Assembly (NCBI RefSeq): GCF_017912555.1
Contig: NZ_JAERSD010000005.1
Span: 124,001-188,000, forward strand
Direction: 5' to 3'
DNA: 64,000 bases
DNA from: Bacillus sp. REN3
GTDB taxonomy: Bacteria; Bacillota; Bacilli; Bacillales; Cytobacillaceae
This document shows positions 36,501-46,217 of this stretch, piece after piece. The translations under genes were made by a program, and so were the position numbers. Below the pieces are notes generated by a model. It searched no databases, had not been told where the DNA came from, and saw nothing but the letters and a program-made list of their open reading frames with translations. Numbering within the stretch: position 1 is the first letter of the stretch; the number at the start of each line of letters is the position of its first letter.

Positions 36501-36890
36501 GTCGTTTTCCCGACTGTTTTCAAACAGGTTGGCCATTTATTGACTAAAGGAACAATCACGCTTGTCGAAGGCCGGTTTGAAACGAGGGAGGGAAACAGCC
36601 AATTCATTGTCCGCGCTGTGCCGGACCTGAAAAAAGAAGCAGCAAAATCTCAGGGGAAAAGGCCGGCTCTCTATGTAAGGATCGAGAAGGAAGCGGATTT
36701 TGCGGAAAAGATGAATGAACTTAAAGCTTTTTTACAAAAGCATCCAGGCGACATACCTGTCATTGTCTATCATGAAGGAGCGGGAAAGACGCTCTTTCTC
36801 GGCAGGGAGTCCATGGCAGATGCAGCGGACAGCAGCATGGAAATGCTTAGAAAGAAATTAGGCGAAAACAATGTAGTCCTGAAAAATTAG
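33528..36890 (+). CDS. dnaE: DNA polymerase III DnaE
   Basis: The second replicative polymerase of Firmicutes, which extends RNA primers on the lagging strand before PolC takes over. 1120 aa. An N-terminal PHP domain starts HLHVYSAYSLL; the palm carries the catalytic aspartates in MPDIDIDFPDNRR (near residue 390) and a third near 550; the C-terminal part has HhH and OB-fold regions (TLSDASGEIEGVVFP near 990). AAGGGTGTG lies before ATG 33528. There is no editing exonuclease domain, unlike PolC. A TATAAT at 33492 may be its -10. Divergent from the sporulation operon ytrHI. Confidence 0.95.
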   Translation: MPFIHLHVYSAYSLLTSTATVGQLVRDAREKGFPALALTDRNVMHGAVAFYKECLKNSIKPLMGLTADIISDISAGDSFPLVLLARDNQGFQNLIKISSAVQTKSPDGIPIKWLKHYAEGLIALTPGNEGEIEYYLSTGQTGNAAAAVELYKKMFGRENFYLSLQDHGLAGQQELMESLARLGTETDTPLVAANQVHYLKRDDSFAQECLLAIKNGDKLSDDGREMLGSDQFYLKTSAEMCELFSDYPEALENTLDIAERCNVMLDFETRHLPKYPAGQGKQAGELLEDLCFKGLRERYGSPSKEHIGRLKYELSIIKRMGFSDYFLIVWDFMKYAREKGILTGPGRGSAAGSIVSFVLFITDVDPIKHGLLFERFLNPERISMPDIDIDFPDNRRDEVIEYVAGKYGELHVAQIVTFGTLAAKAAVRDVGRAFGLNPKELDRLSRLVPSRLGITLKDAIAESEGLRNFMEESLSNRRILETALKIEGLPRHTSTHAAGVVISEEPLTNVVPIQSGQSNVFLTQYSMDHLEEIGLLKMDFLGLRNLTLIDSILTSIYKKTGRKFDIHDIPFNDEKTFRLLSRGETSGIFQLESEGMRKVLTRLKPTRFEDIVAVNALYRPGPMENIPLFINRKHGNEPIDYYHKDLESVLANTYGVIVYQEQIMQIASVMAGFSLGEADLLRRAVSKKKKEVLSQERDHFINGALNKGYDEGTANKIYDLIVRFANYGFNRSHAVAYSMIAYQLAYLKANYPLYFMAALLTSAIGNDSKIAQYARELQQMDIKLFPPSINKSAFSFLPEGGGVRYSLAGIKGVGIAALKEIFQARRNHPFKDVFDFCIRVPHKAASRKVLEALVYSGAFDEFGKDRAVLLATIDVAIEHAQLVAPEGSGQIDMFEDDEFSLKPKYTEVDPMRIEDKLSMEKEVLGVYLSKHPASIFEQEFKAAGVKPVASHTAGQRARLGVYITEQKKIRTKKGEAMAFLTLSDASGEIEGVVFPTVFKQVGHLLTKGTITLVEGRFETREGNSQFIVRAVPDLKKEAAKSQGKRPALYVRIEKEADFAEKMNELKAFLQKHPGDIPVIVYHEGAGKTLFLGRESMADAADSSMEMLRKKLGENNVVLKN

Positions 36891-36893
36891 TCC

Positions 36894-36921
36894 TTTACAA
36901 AGGAAAGAATTGTGTTATATT
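36894..36921 (+). promoter_or_regulatory. Sigma-A promoter for malic enzyme
   Basis: TTTACA, 16-nt spacer, TATATT, directly behind dnaE. The start point near 36928 is 8 nt before the FadR-type operator. Confidence 0.6.
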
Positions 36922-36935
36922 GGAAAAGAATATGT

Positions 36936-36948
36936 GTGGTCAGACCAC
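36936..36948 (+). promoter_or_regulatory. FadR-type operator GTGGTCAGACCAC upstream of ytsJ
   Basis: A perfect 13-bp palindrome fitting the FadR/GntR subfamily pattern TGGTnnnACCA. It sits at about +8 to +20 of the predicted ytsJ transcript, a repression position. A near copy precedes accD (38955-38969). Confidence 0.7.
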
Positions 36949-36988
36949 TTTAAACGGCGACTTTTCAAAATTAAGGAGTGGACCTAAC

Positions 36989-38227
36989 TTGACTTTACGT
37001 GAAGAAGCTTTACACATGCACCTCATAAATAAAGGGAAATTAGAGTCAAAATCAAAAGTGCCTGTAACGAACGCCAGGGATTTAAGCCTTGCCTACTCCC
37101 CTGGGGTTGCAGAGCCATGCAAGGAAATTTATGATAAACCGGAAACTGTTTATGATTATACAATGAAAGGCAATATGGTCGCGGTTGTTTCGGATGGAAC
37201 TGCTGTCCTGGGCCTTGGGAACATCGGACCTGAGGCCGCACTTCCTGTAATGGAAGGAAAAGCCGTACTGTTCAAGAGCTTTGCAGGGGTTGACGCATTC
37301 CCGATTTGCCTGAATACGACGGATATCGATAAGATTGTTGATACTGTCAAGCTTCTTGAACCTACTTTTGGAGGCGTCAACTTGGAGGATATCGCGGCTC
37401 CAAGCTGCTTCGCGATCGAGGAAAGGCTGAAAAAGGAAACGAATATCCCGGTTTTCCATGATGACCAGCATGGAACGGCAATCGTGACAGTGGCCGGGCT
37501 TGTGAATGCCCTTAAGATTACAGGGAAGAAAATGAATGAAATCAAAGTGGTGGCCAATGGTGCAGGTGCGGCAGGAATTGCCATCATCAAGCTTCTATAT
37601 TCTTATGGTGTCCGTGATATCATCATGTGCGATACGAAGGGCGCCATTTATGAAGGCCGGCCGAACGGCATGAACGCTATCAAGGATGAAGTCGCTAAAT
37701 TCACAAATAGGGATAGTGTAAAAGGCAGCCTCGTTGAAGCAATCAAAGGCGCTGATGTCTTCATTGGCGTATCAGTCGCAGGGGCGCTGACAACAGAAAT
37801 GATCCAGACAATGAATCGTGATCCGGTCATTTTCGCGATGGCCAATCCAATTCCGGAAATCATGCCCGATGAAGCGAAGGCGGCAGGTGCGAAGGTGATA
37901 GGAACAGGCCGTTCCGACTTCCCTAACCAGGTAAATAATGTTCTGGCATTCCCGGGCATTTTCCGCGGCGCACTTGACGCAAGGGCAACCCATATCAATG
38001 AGAAAATGAAGGTTGCGGCCGTTAACGCAATTGCCGGCCTGATCCATGATTCGGAGCTATCAAGCGATTATGTCATCCCGGGTCCATTTGATCCAAGAGT
38101 GGCGCCTGAAGTGGCAGCCGCTGTGGCAAAAGCAGCTATGGAAACAGGAGTTGCACGGATTAAAGTGGATCCCAACGAAGTAAAAGAACGTACAAGGCGA
38201 TTGGCGGCCATTGGAAAAGGTGAGTGA
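36989..38227 (+). CDS. ytsJ: NAD(P)-dependent malic enzyme YtsJ
   Basis: Oxidatively decarboxylates malate to pyruvate; YtsJ is the main NADP-dependent malic enzyme of B. subtilis on malate. 412 aa. Visible are the N-terminal LESKSKVPVTNARDLSLAYSPGVAEPC block with catalytic Tyr, the metal-binding FHDDQHGTAI near residue 163, and the Rossmann VVANGAGAAGIAI near 190. TTG 36989, 10 nt after AAGGAG, gives MTLREEALHMH, matching the family start; the open frame upstream covers the operator. The regulator gene follows after 7 nt, so the two are co-transcribed. Confidence 0.93.
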   Translation: MTLREEALHMHLINKGKLESKSKVPVTNARDLSLAYSPGVAEPCKEIYDKPETVYDYTMKGNMVAVVSDGTAVLGLGNIGPEAALPVMEGKAVLFKSFAGVDAFPICLNTTDIDKIVDTVKLLEPTFGGVNLEDIAAPSCFAIEERLKKETNIPVFHDDQHGTAIVTVAGLVNALKITGKKMNEIKVVANGAGAAGIAIIKLLYSYGVRDIIMCDTKGAIYEGRPNGMNAIKDEVAKFTNRDSVKGSLVEAIKGADVFIGVSVAGALTTEMIQTMNRDPVIFAMANPIPEIMPDEAKAAGAKVIGTGRSDFPNQVNNVLAFPGIFRGALDARATHINEKMKVAAVNAIAGLIHDSELSSDYVIPGPFDPRVAPEVAAAVAKAAMETGVARIKVDPNEVKERTRRLAAIGKGE

Positions 38228-38234
38228 ACGCTGA

Positions 38235-38861
38235 GTGGTCCAACCTAAAAAGAACACAAAGGTATACGTGGAGATTGTCAGGCAGCTAAGAAAAATAATT
38301 GAAAAAGATGGATTGAAAATCGGAGATAAGATTCCTTCGGAACGTGAACTTTCAGAGCGCCTCAATGCAGGGCGCTCCTCCGTTCGGGAGGCCCTGCGGG
38401 CGCTGGAACTCCTCGGACTGATTGAAACTAGGAGGGGAGAAGGGACCTTCATCAGGGATTTTCGGGGAAATCAGCTTGTCCAATTATTAAGCACCTTCAT
38501 CCTGCAGGATGAAAAAGCAAAGTTGGACGTGGTCGAAACAAAATACATGATTGAAATAGATTGCTTATACCTTTCTGCTGCTAAAATGCATGAAGGCGAA
38601 TGCCAGCTTCTAAAGGACTGGATAAAAGGGGAACATTTTGAGGATGAGGAATTTTTCAAAAAAATTGCCAGATATGCGGATAATCATCTTTTTTACCGGA
38701 TATGGAACATACTGAATGATTATTATAAATCACTTAATTTGAAAATCTCGCCTGCGGCAAAGGAAGATTATTATCATCTTGCTGAGGCGCTTGAAAGCAA
38801 AAAAGAAGAGCTGATCCTGGAAAAGTATCGAAAGCTGCGGAAAATGTCGGCGAATGGATGA
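38235..38861 (+). CDS. FadR-subfamily GntR transcription regulator
   Basis: 208 aa. The N-terminal winged helix (residues about 5-75) has the recognition segment SERELSERLNAGRSSVREALRALE and the wing RRGEGTFI; the C-terminal part (about 85-205) is an all-helical FCD-type effector domain. It lies 7 nt after ytsJ and 169 nt before accD, and palindromes of the FadR type precede both. The likely role is control of malic enzyme and acetyl-CoA carboxylase with a malate-, acyl-CoA- or malonyl-CoA-like effector; this is inference. GTG 38235 has only a distant AAAAGGTGA. I know of no such gene at this spot in B. subtilis 168. Confidence 0.85.
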   Translation: MVQPKKNTKVYVEIVRQLRKIIEKDGLKIGDKIPSERELSERLNAGRSSVREALRALELLGLIETRRGEGTFIRDFRGNQLVQLLSTFILQDEKAKLDVVETKYMIEIDCLYLSAAKMHEGECQLLKDWIKGEHFEDEEFFKKIARYADNHLFYRIWNILNDYYKSLNLKISPAAKEDYYHLAEALESKKEELILEKYRKLRKMSANG

Positions 38862-38954
38862 CAGCATCCAGCATCTTTTGCAAAAAGGATGTTATATAGT
38901 TTAGGACATGCCCGGCAAAAACTTAGAAGGCTGCAGGTCTTTCTTTTTCACTTA

Positions 38955-38969
38955 AGTGGTCTGGCCACT
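38955..38969 (+). promoter_or_regulatory. FadR-type operator AGTGGTCTGGCCACT upstream of accD
   Basis: A palindrome with a single mismatch between arms, sharing GTGGTC and CCAC with the ytsJ site and fitting TGGTnnnnCCA. It lies 62 nt before accD. No clear sigma-A pair is seen around it. Confidence 0.65.
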
Positions 38970-39030
38970 AGTCTGATAGGACTAAAAGGGTTATGGATAA
39001 GATAAGCAAAAAGACGGAGGGGGTTTTTGT

Positions 39031-39909
39031 TTGCTGAAAGAACTTTTTACTAAGACAAAAAAGAAGAAATACGCTACGATCCCATCTGAAGCAGCGAAGC
39101 AGGATGTCCCAGAAGGAATCATGACAAAATGCCCGAGCTGCAAGAAGATTATGTATACAAAAGAATTGAATAAGAATAACAAGGTATGTATCCAGTGCGG
39201 GTATCATCACCAGATGGATTCAGCCGAACGGATCAAAAGCTTCCTTGATGAAGGAAGCTTCAGGGAGTTTGACCATGAACTTGTCTCCGGCAACCCATTG
39301 GGCTTCCCGGAATACGCCGAAAAACTTGAGAAGGATCGCCGGAAAACAAAGCTGAATGAGGCTGTCGTGACTGGGGTTGGCAGTGTCAATGGCCACGATG
39401 TCGTCATCGCGGTCATGGATGCAAACTTCAGGATGGGAAGCATGGGCTCTGTTGTTGGTGAAAAAATAGCAAGAGCGATTGAAAAAGCCGATGAGCTTTC
39501 AATCCCTTTTATCATCTTCACAGCTTCAGGCGGGGCAAGAATGCAGGAAGGCGTTCTGAGCCTTATGCAAATGGCGAAAACAAGTGTTGCTCTCAAAAGG
39601 TTAAGTGACAATCGAGGTTTGATCATATCGATCATGACCCATCCAACTACCGGTGGGGTATCTGCGAGCTTTGCTTCGCTTGGTGATTATAATCTCGCGG
39701 AGCCGGGAGCGTTGATTGGTTTTGCAGGCCGAAGGATCATTGAACAGACAATTCGTGAGGAACTGCCTGAAGATTTCCAGACATCTGAGTTCCTTCTGAA
39801 ACACGGACAGCTGGATGCGGTCATTTCCAGGGTTGATTTAAAGGAAAAGGTCGCAGGGATCCTTGAAATCCATCAGCCAGGAGGGAGATTCGCATGGCAG
39901 GAGAACTAG
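39031..39909 (+). CDS. accD: Acetyl-CoA carboxylase carboxyltransferase subunit beta
   Basis: With AccA, transfers the carboxyl group from biotin to acetyl-CoA, giving malonyl-CoA for fatty acid synthesis. 292 aa. An N-terminal four-cysteine zinc finger (Cys34, Cys37, Cys53, Cys56) precedes the crotonase-fold domain with [18 protein letters not shown] and [19 protein letters not shown] 39031 stands 8 nt after GGAGGGG and gives [15 protein letters not shown], the usual start. accA begins 16 nt before its stop, so subunits are translationally coupled. Confidence 0.95.
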   Translation: MLKELFTKTKKKKYATIPSEAAKQDVPEGIMTKCPSCKKIMYTKELNKNNKVCIQCGYHHQMDSAERIKSFLDEGSFREFDHELVSGNPLGFPEYAEKLEKDRRKTKLNEAVVTGVGSVNGHDVVIAVMDANFRMGSMGSVVGEKIARAIEKADELSIPFIIFTASGGARMQEGVLSLMQMAKTSVALKRLSDNRGLIISIMTHPTTGGVSASFASLGDYNLAEPGALIGFAGRRIIEQTIREELPEDFQTSEFLLKHGQLDAVISRVDLKEKVAGILEIHQPGGRFAWQEN

Positions 39910-40871
39910 AATTTGAGAAACCAGTAATTGAGCTTCGCAAGAAAATCAGCGAACTGAAAGAATTCACGAAGAATACAGATGTCGATTTGTCAGCTGAAAT
40001 CAACAAACTGGAAGCCAGGCTGGAGAAGCTTGAGGCAGAAATATACCATAACATGAAACCATGGGACCGTGTACAGATTGCCCGCCATCCAAGCAGGCCT
40101 ACGACTCTTGAGTATATTTCCCTGCTTTTCACTGATTTTTTCGAATGCCATGGGGACAGGCTATTTGCCGACGATGAGGCCATCGTAGGCGGGATTGCGA
40201 AATACCATGGAGTGCCGGTGACCGTGATTGGCCATCAAAGGGGAAAGGATACGAAGGAGAATATTCGCAGGAACTTCGGGATGCCGCATCCGGAAGGATA
40301 CCGGAAAGCCTTGAGGCTGATGAAGCAGGCTGAGAAATTCAAGCGTCCGATCCTATGCTTCATCGATACAAAGGGTGCCTATCCAGGAAAGGCGGCAGAA
40401 GAACGCGGACAGAGCGAGGCTATTGCCCGCAACCTGTTTGAAATGGCGGGGCTGAAGGTACCAGTCGTTTGCGTCGTCATCGGGGAAGGCGGAAGCGGTG
40501 GTGCCCTTGCGCTCGGTGTTGGAAATCACATTCATATGCTGGAAAACTCGACCTACTCCGTCATCTCACCAGAAGGTGCCGCCGCCATTCTCTGGAAGGA
40601 TGCATCACAGGCGAAAAAAGCTGCAGAAACAATGAAAATCACTGCCCCTGACTTAAAGGAGCTGGGAATCATCGATGAGATCATCCCCGAAGTCAAAGGA
40701 GGCGCACATAAAGATGTGGCCCAGCAAGCCAAATATATGGATAAGATTCTAAAAGAATCATTGACCAGTTTACTGTCGATGAATGAAGAAGATATAATCG
40801 AACAAAGATATCAAAAATACAAACGAATTGGCGAGTACTCGGTTCCTAACGAATTTATAGGAGTAAAATAG
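39894..40871 (+). CDS. accA: Acetyl-CoA carboxylase carboxyltransferase subunit alpha
   Basis: 325 aa partner of AccD. A helical N-terminal region (about 1-45, [18 protein letters not shown]) is followed by the carboxyltransferase fold with the biotin/acyl-CoA pocket blocks [35 protein letters not shown] and [14 protein letters not shown]. The ribosome binding site AGGAGGG lies inside accD. A terminator follows, so the unit ends here and pfkA has its own promoter. Confidence 0.96.
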   Translation: MAGELEFEKPVIELRKKISELKEFTKNTDVDLSAEINKLEARLEKLEAEIYHNMKPWDRVQIARHPSRPTTLEYISLLFTDFFECHGDRLFADDEAIVGGIAKYHGVPVTVIGHQRGKDTKENIRRNFGMPHPEGYRKALRLMKQAEKFKRPILCFIDTKGAYPGKAAEERGQSEAIARNLFEMAGLKVPVVCVVIGEGGSGGALALGVGNHIHMLENSTYSVISPEGAAAILWKDASQAKKAAETMKITAPDLKELGIIDEIIPEVKGGAHKDVAQQAKYMDKILKESLTSLLSMNEEDIIEQRYQKYKRIGEYSVPNEFIGVK

Positions 40872-40902
40872 GGCGTGCATGATTGCACGTTTTATTTTTT
40901 AT
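40872..40902 (+). terminator. Rho-independent terminator of accDA
   Basis: CGTGCA/TGCACG stem with a 4-nt loop, followed by TTTTATTTTTT. Confidence 0.75.
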
Positions 40903-41094
40903 AGAGAATCGTGGACATTCTTGGGACGGCTTCGGCTCCATGACAGGGAGCCCCAGCTCCTTCCAGAAGGGAAGCAAGGGAAGCGTCTTTCAAGGAAATG
41001 AACGACATTGATTCATTTCCTCAACTGGAAAAAGGGTTAAAAGCGCTTCCAGTTATACGATAATTCCGTCTTTATGTCAATATGGAGGATTCAG
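40903..41094. other. Gene-free stretch before the pfkA promoter
   Basis: No supported frame. It holds a GGAAATGAA/TTCATTTCC inverted repeat (about 40999-41023) of unknown meaning and GGCTCC/GGAGCC arms near 40935-40955. Confidence 0.45.
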
Positions 41095-41123
41095 TTGAGA
41101 TACTAGAGGGTACATGTTATTTT
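41095..41123 (+). promoter_or_regulatory. Sigma-A promoter for pfkA-pyk
   Basis: TTGAGA, 17-nt spacer, TATTTT with TG one base upstream (extended -10). It leaves a ~100-nt leader. Confidence 0.5.
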
Positions 41124-41205
41124 AGAACTACTCACGGTAATCTGTTCCCGTCTGGAGGATGGCAGGTTATCCAGCATAAGAGAATTATTTTTTAAATGTA
41201 CATAG

Positions 41206-42189
<984 letters not shown>

Positions 42190-42221
42190 TTTCTTTATAG
42201 TGAACCAGGAGGTTGCGAGCT

Positions 42222-43982
42222 ATGCGCAAAACGAAGATTGTTTGTACGATTGGCCCTGCAAGTGAAAATGTAGAAAAACTAATTCAATTAATGGAAGCAG
42301 GCATGAATGTTTCCCGCCTGAATTTTTCGCATGGAAACCACGAGGAGCATGCAGCCCGTATCAAGAACATCAGGGAAGCTGCCGAAAAGACAGGAAAAAG
42401 CATCGGGATCCTGCTGGACACAAAAGGGCCAGAAATCCGTACACACGAAATGGAAAACGGAGCTATCGAGCTTAAGACAGGACAGGAAACCATCGTTTCC
42501 ATGGAACAAGTACTCGGGACAGCAGAAAAATTCTCTGTAACATATGATCGTCTGATTGAAGATGTCCATACCGGTGCAAAAATCCTCCTCGATGACGGCT
42601 TGATCGGTCTTGAAGTGACTAGTATTGATAAAGCGAATAATGAAATTAGAACAAAGGTCTTGAACAGCGGGACGTTAAAAAATAAGAAGGGTGTCAACGT
42701 TCCTGGTGTTTCAGTCAAGCTTCCAGGCATCACCGAAAAGGATGCCCAGGATATCCTTTTCGGAATAGAACAGGGGATTGATTTCGTTGCGGCATCATTT
42801 GTCCGCAGGGCTTCGGATGTCCTTGAAATCCGCCAGTTGCTTGAAGAGCATGACGGCACTCATATCCAGATTATCCCAAAGATTGAGAATCAGGAAGGCG
42901 TAGACAACATTGATGAAATTCTTGAAGTTTCCGATGGACTTATGGTAGCGCGTGGGGACCTTGGAGTTGAAATTCCTGCAGAAGAAGTACCTCTTGTCCA
43001 AAAAGAATTGATCAAAAAATGTAACGCACTAGGCAAGCCGGTCATTACGGCAACGCAAATGCTAGACTCCATGCAGCGCAATCCACGACCTACCCGTGCG
43101 GAAGCAAGCGATGTTGCAAATGCAATCTTCGATGGTACTGATGCAATCATGCTTTCAGGTGAGACGGCAGCAGGCCTGTATCCTGTTGAAGCTGTACAGA
43201 CAATGCATAGCATTGCTTCAAGGGCAGAACAGGCGCTTGACCACAAAGAGTTATTATCAGCGAGAAGCAAGGAATCAGATCACAATATGACCGATGCGAT
43301 CGGACAATCGGTTGCGCATACAGCGTTGAACCTTGACGTCAATGCAATCATCACTCCGACAGAGAGCGGGCATACAGCCCGGATGATTTCTAAATATCGT
43401 CCTAAGGCGCCAATCGTTGCCTCCACATCTAACGATCATGTAGTCCGCCGGCTTGCGCTTGTCTGGGGCGTTTATCCGCTTCTTGGCCAGAAGGCTGAAA
43501 CAACGGATGAAATGCTGGATCTGGCAGTTGATGTCAGTGTGAACAGCGGTCTTGTTTCACATGGCGATCTGGTTGTCATCACAGCCGGAGTCCCTGTCGG
43601 TGAAGCCGGAACAACGAACCTGATGAAGATCCACGTAGTTGGTGATATCCTTGCGAAAGCACAAGGAATCGGCAGGAAATCAGCATATGGGAAGGTCGTC
43701 ATTGCCAAGGATGCCCAGGAAGCATTGGACAAAGTCAAGGAAGGCAGCATCCTGGTGACGATAGGCTCTGACCGTGAAATGGTGCCAGCCCTCGAGAAGT
43801 GCAGCGCACTGATCACAGAGGAAGGCGGATTGACAAGCCATGCGGCTGTTGTCGGCCTGAATCTTGGCATCCCCGTCATCGTTGGTGTCGAAAATGCGAT
43901 GAAACTGTTCCGCGATGGGCAGGAAATCACTGTTGATTCTGCCAGAGGTGTCATCTATAACGGGCATGCAAGTGTTCTTTAA
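42222..43982 (+). CDS. pyk: Pyruvate kinase
   Basis: Converts phosphoenolpyruvate and ADP to pyruvate and ATP. 586 aa. The barrel has [41 protein letters not shown], the catalytic Lys region IPKIENQEG and [10 protein letters not shown]. The extra C-terminal domain (about 475-586), homologous to the PEP-utilising histidine domain, contains [15 protein letters not shown], a feature typical of Bacillus and Geobacillus enzymes. AGGAGG stands 8 nt before ATG 42222. Confidence 0.97.
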   Translation: MRKTKIVCTIGPASENVEKLIQLMEAGMNVSRLNFSHGNHEEHAARIKNIREAAEKTGKSIGILLDTKGPEIRTHEMENGAIELKTGQETIVSMEQVLGTAEKFSVTYDRLIEDVHTGAKILLDDGLIGLEVTSIDKANNEIRTKVLNSGTLKNKKGVNVPGVSVKLPGITEKDAQDILFGIEQGIDFVAASFVRRASDVLEIRQLLEEHDGTHIQIIPKIENQEGVDNIDEILEVSDGLMVARGDLGVEIPAEEVPLVQKELIKKCNALGKPVITATQMLDSMQRNPRPTRAEASDVANAIFDGTDAIMLSGETAAGLYPVEAVQTMHSIASRAEQALDHKELLSARSKESDHNMTDAIGQSVAHTALNLDVNAIITPTESGHTARMISKYRPKAPIVASTSNDHVVRRLALVWGVYPLLGQKAETTDEMLDLAVDVSVNSGLVSHGDLVVITAGVPVGEAGTTNLMKIHVVGDILAKAQGIGRKSAYGKVVIAKDAQEALDKVKEGSILVTIGSDREMVPALEKCSALITEEGGLTSHAAVVGLNLGIPVIVGVENAMKLFRDGQEITVDSARGVIYNGHASVL

Positions 43983-43994
43983 CAGAAAAATATA

Positions 43995-44025
43995 AGAAGG
44001 GTGGGGCAATCCCATCCTTCTTTTC
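43995..44025 (+). terminator. Rho-independent terminator of pfkA-pyk
   Basis: AGAAGGGTGGG/CCCATCCTTCT stem (one wobble) with a 5-nt loop and T-run. Confidence 0.85.
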
Positions 44026-44327
44026 AACTGGTTATTGCACACGGGCGCCTCTTCCAGTTCAAACATTCATCCGCTTCAACCCTTGTTGCGCTTCCAGGAG
44101 GTGCCCTTGAGGGGAAAATATAGTTAGAGAAGCCGGTATTGAAGCTTTGAAGCAGGGGGTGATTCTGCCCTGCGCCGCCTGCATCCGCAAAGCATCCAGG
44201 GGGGATTCCTGGGCAGGCCCTATCCGAGACGGCAAGATCGCTGCTGGTTTCATCCCCCAGACTTGCCGCAGGGATGTCGCAGTGGCATATGCACCTTCTT
44301 CAAAGAGCTTTTTCTTGGACCAAAAAT
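44026..44327. other. Gene-free stretch between pyk and fxsA
   Basis: Frames on both strands (44147-44359 plus, 44059-44349 minus) have no ribosome binding site and no protein-like composition. I see no repeat. Confidence 0.5.
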
Positions 44328-44356
44328 TTGTTTCGGCTGAAAACCGCAAATATAAT
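44328..44356 (+). promoter_or_regulatory. Sigma-A promoter for fxsA
   Basis: TTGTTT, 17-nt spacer, TATAAT, 33 nt before the start codon. Confidence 0.55.
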
Positions 44357-44389
44357 TAAAAGTGACAGGCAGATAATAAGAGGTGTAGC

Positions 44390-44776
44390 ATGAAGTATCT
44401 TTTTCTGTTAATAATCATAGTTCCAGCTGCCGAAATTGGCATCCTGCTTGTTTCCGGCCAGCTGATCGGTGTTTGGCCGACCATCCTTCTCATCATCTTC
44501 ACTGGTGTCCTTGGAGCTTACCTTGCGAAGCAGCAGGGGCTGGAGACAATCAGGAGGGCACAGGAGCAATTACGAAGAGGAATGATGCCTGGGGATGCGA
44601 TTCTTGATGGCATAAGTGTCCTGGTTGGCGGCACTTTGCTATTGACGCCTGGCTTTGTGACCGATACCACCGGTTTCCTGCTGCTCGCTCCGCCAACGAG
44701 GAAATTCTTCAAGGCTTTGATGCTGAAGCTGTTCCGGAATTGGATCAACAAAGGAACAATCAAAGTCATTCGTTAG
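44390..44776 (+). CDS. fxsA: FxsA family membrane protein
   Basis: 128 aa with three to four membrane helices. FxsA proteins in other bacteria affect sensitivity to phage exclusion (F exclusion of T7 in E. coli); the role in Bacillus is unknown. Family blocks are IVPAAEIGILL, the GVLGAYLAKQQGLETI loop near residue 43 and LLLTPGFVTDTTGFLLLAPPTR near 84. AAGAGGTGTAG stands before ATG 44390. Monocistronic; faces ytvI through a bidirectional terminator. Confidence 0.9.
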   Translation: MKYLFLLIIIVPAAEIGILLVSGQLIGVWPTILLIIFTGVLGAYLAKQQGLETIRRAQEQLRRGMMPGDAILDGISVLVGGTLLLTPGFVTDTTGFLLLAPPTRKFFKALMLKLFRNWINKGTIKVIR

Positions 44777-44806
44777 AAAAACGCCAACATGGATTGGCGT
44801 TTTTCT
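44777..44806. terminator. Bidirectional terminator between fxsA and ytvI
   Basis: Perfect 11-bp stem AAAAACGCCAA/TTGGCGTTTTT with a 6-nt loop; its right edge reaches the end of ytvI. Confidence 0.88.
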
Positions 44807-45932
44807 ACTTTATGACAGGCTGATTATTTCCTTTGATGAAGGCCCACAGATCGCGGAAGACATTCGCGCGCTGCAGGGTTTTGAAAATGACGAGAGTGAC
44901 AGGGCCGGCAATGAGCCCAAGGAATCCAATCGTCTTGAAGCCGACAAAAAGAGCAATCAGCGTTGCAAGCGGATCAAGCCCGATGCTGGATGACAGGATT
45001 TTCGGCTCCATCACCTGCCGCTGGACCAGGACAACTATGTAAAGGATCCCAAGTCCGATCGCCATGCTCATTTCCCCGGCAATCGCTTCATAAATAATCC
45101 AAGGAACGAAAACTGCTCCAGTCCCGAGGTATGGAATGATATCAACAATCCCAGTTATAAGTGCGATTGTAATAGCGTAGTCGACCCTCAGGATCAAAAG
45201 GCCGATCAGGATGATTACGGTCGTAAGCGAAATCAAGGTTGCCTGGGCTTTGACGAATCCGAAAAGTGCTTTCTTCAAATCTGCGAATACAGTTTTGCTG
45301 CTGTGCTTCGCTTTTGCTGGCAACAGCCTGGTCCCCAATGCCGACAGCCGGTACCAATCTTTGCTGATGAAGAATGTCCCGAGAAGGGAGAAGATCAGGA
45401 CGGTTGCCGCATTCGGGAACCATGACAGGATATTGGGGATTTTTTCAAAAAAATTCTTGATGAAATTTCCGGCAGTCGCTCCGATGGTCGCCCCGACGTT
45501 CTGGATGTTTTCCACAATCGTATCCTGCTGGCCTGTTTCAAGGTTCTGAAATAGCCCGGTCAGCTGGTTGTAGAGCGGGATGATCTGCGCGGCGAATAAA
45601 TGCTCGATATAATCGATCAAGGTGACGAGATGTTCAGGAACGACACGGGCGAGGTATTCGGCTCCTGAAGCAATTTCTACTACAAGCAAAGTGATCAACC
45701 CTGCAAAGACCGAGAAGATCAGGGTCAAGCCTACAATTACAGCAAGGGCCCGAGGCATCTTTGCTTTGGCAACAAGGAAATTGACGAGGGGATTCATCAT
45801 GAATGCAATGATGAAGCCGATGATGAATGGGTATGTAACCTTTGAAACATAAAACAAAGCCAGTGCCCCGGCTATGACAGAGCCGATGACCAGGATGAAT
45901 CTTAATGCCCTGTTAATGTATACGTGATTCAA
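44805..45932 (-). CDS. ytvI: Sporulation integral membrane protein YtvI (AI-2E transporter family)
   Basis: 375 aa, eight predicted membrane helices. It belongs to the AI-2 exporter-like family, and YtvI is the sporulation branch. The C-terminal family block DYAITIALITGIVDIIPYLGTG, then QRQVMEPKILSSSIGLDPLATLIALFVGFK, is intact. TTG 45932 is used, 7 nt after AAAGGAGGAAA. It is on the minus strand between two plus-strand genes, with a terminator behind it. Confidence 0.88.
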   Translation of the reverse strand: MNHVYINRALRFILVIGSVIAGALALFYVSKVTYPFIIGFIIAFMMNPLVNFLVAKAKMPRALAVIVGLTLIFSVFAGLITLLVVEIASGAEYLARVVPEHLVTLIDYIEHLFAAQIIPLYNQLTGLFQNLETGQQDTIVENIQNVGATIGATAGNFIKNFFEKIPNILSWFPNAATVLIFSLLGTFFISKDWYRLSALGTRLLPAKAKHSSKTVFADLKKALFGFVKAQATLISLTTVIILIGLLILRVDYAITIALITGIVDIIPYLGTGAVFVPWIIYEAIAGEMSMAIGLGILYIVVLVQRQVMEPKILSSSIGLDPLATLIALFVGFKTIGFLGLIAGPVTLVIFKTLQRANVFRDLWAFIKGNNQPVIK

Positions 45933-46159
45933 GCAAATTTCCTCCTTTTAATCTTGACCGGCTGGAAGGGCCATATTTTTATATCATACCAGCTGGCAGA
46001 CGTCTCCGAAAGCTTACAGTAATATACGGAGCATTTATAAAAAAGATTCGACTGGCAATCTTAAAAATCCTTTTTAAGGAGGAAATGTTCATGACAGCTT
46101 CATTCATGACTTCGATATTTCAGTCAAGAGGGAGAAGGATTGGTAGGGAGCATCCTGAT

Positions 46160-46188
46160 TTGGAGATGGGTTTTCATTATGTTAAAAT
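46160..46188 (+). promoter_or_regulatory. Possible promoter for ytwI
   Basis: TTGGAG, 17-nt spacer, TAAAAT preceded by TG at the extended -10 position. Confidence 0.4.
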
Positions 46189-46217
46189 AGCTTTGACCGT
46201 GGAAGGATGGAAGATGA

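Noticed and set aside
44059-44359. Overlapping frames on both strands between pyk and fxsA
   Set aside because: Neither has a start signal; the plus frame runs through the fxsA promoter.
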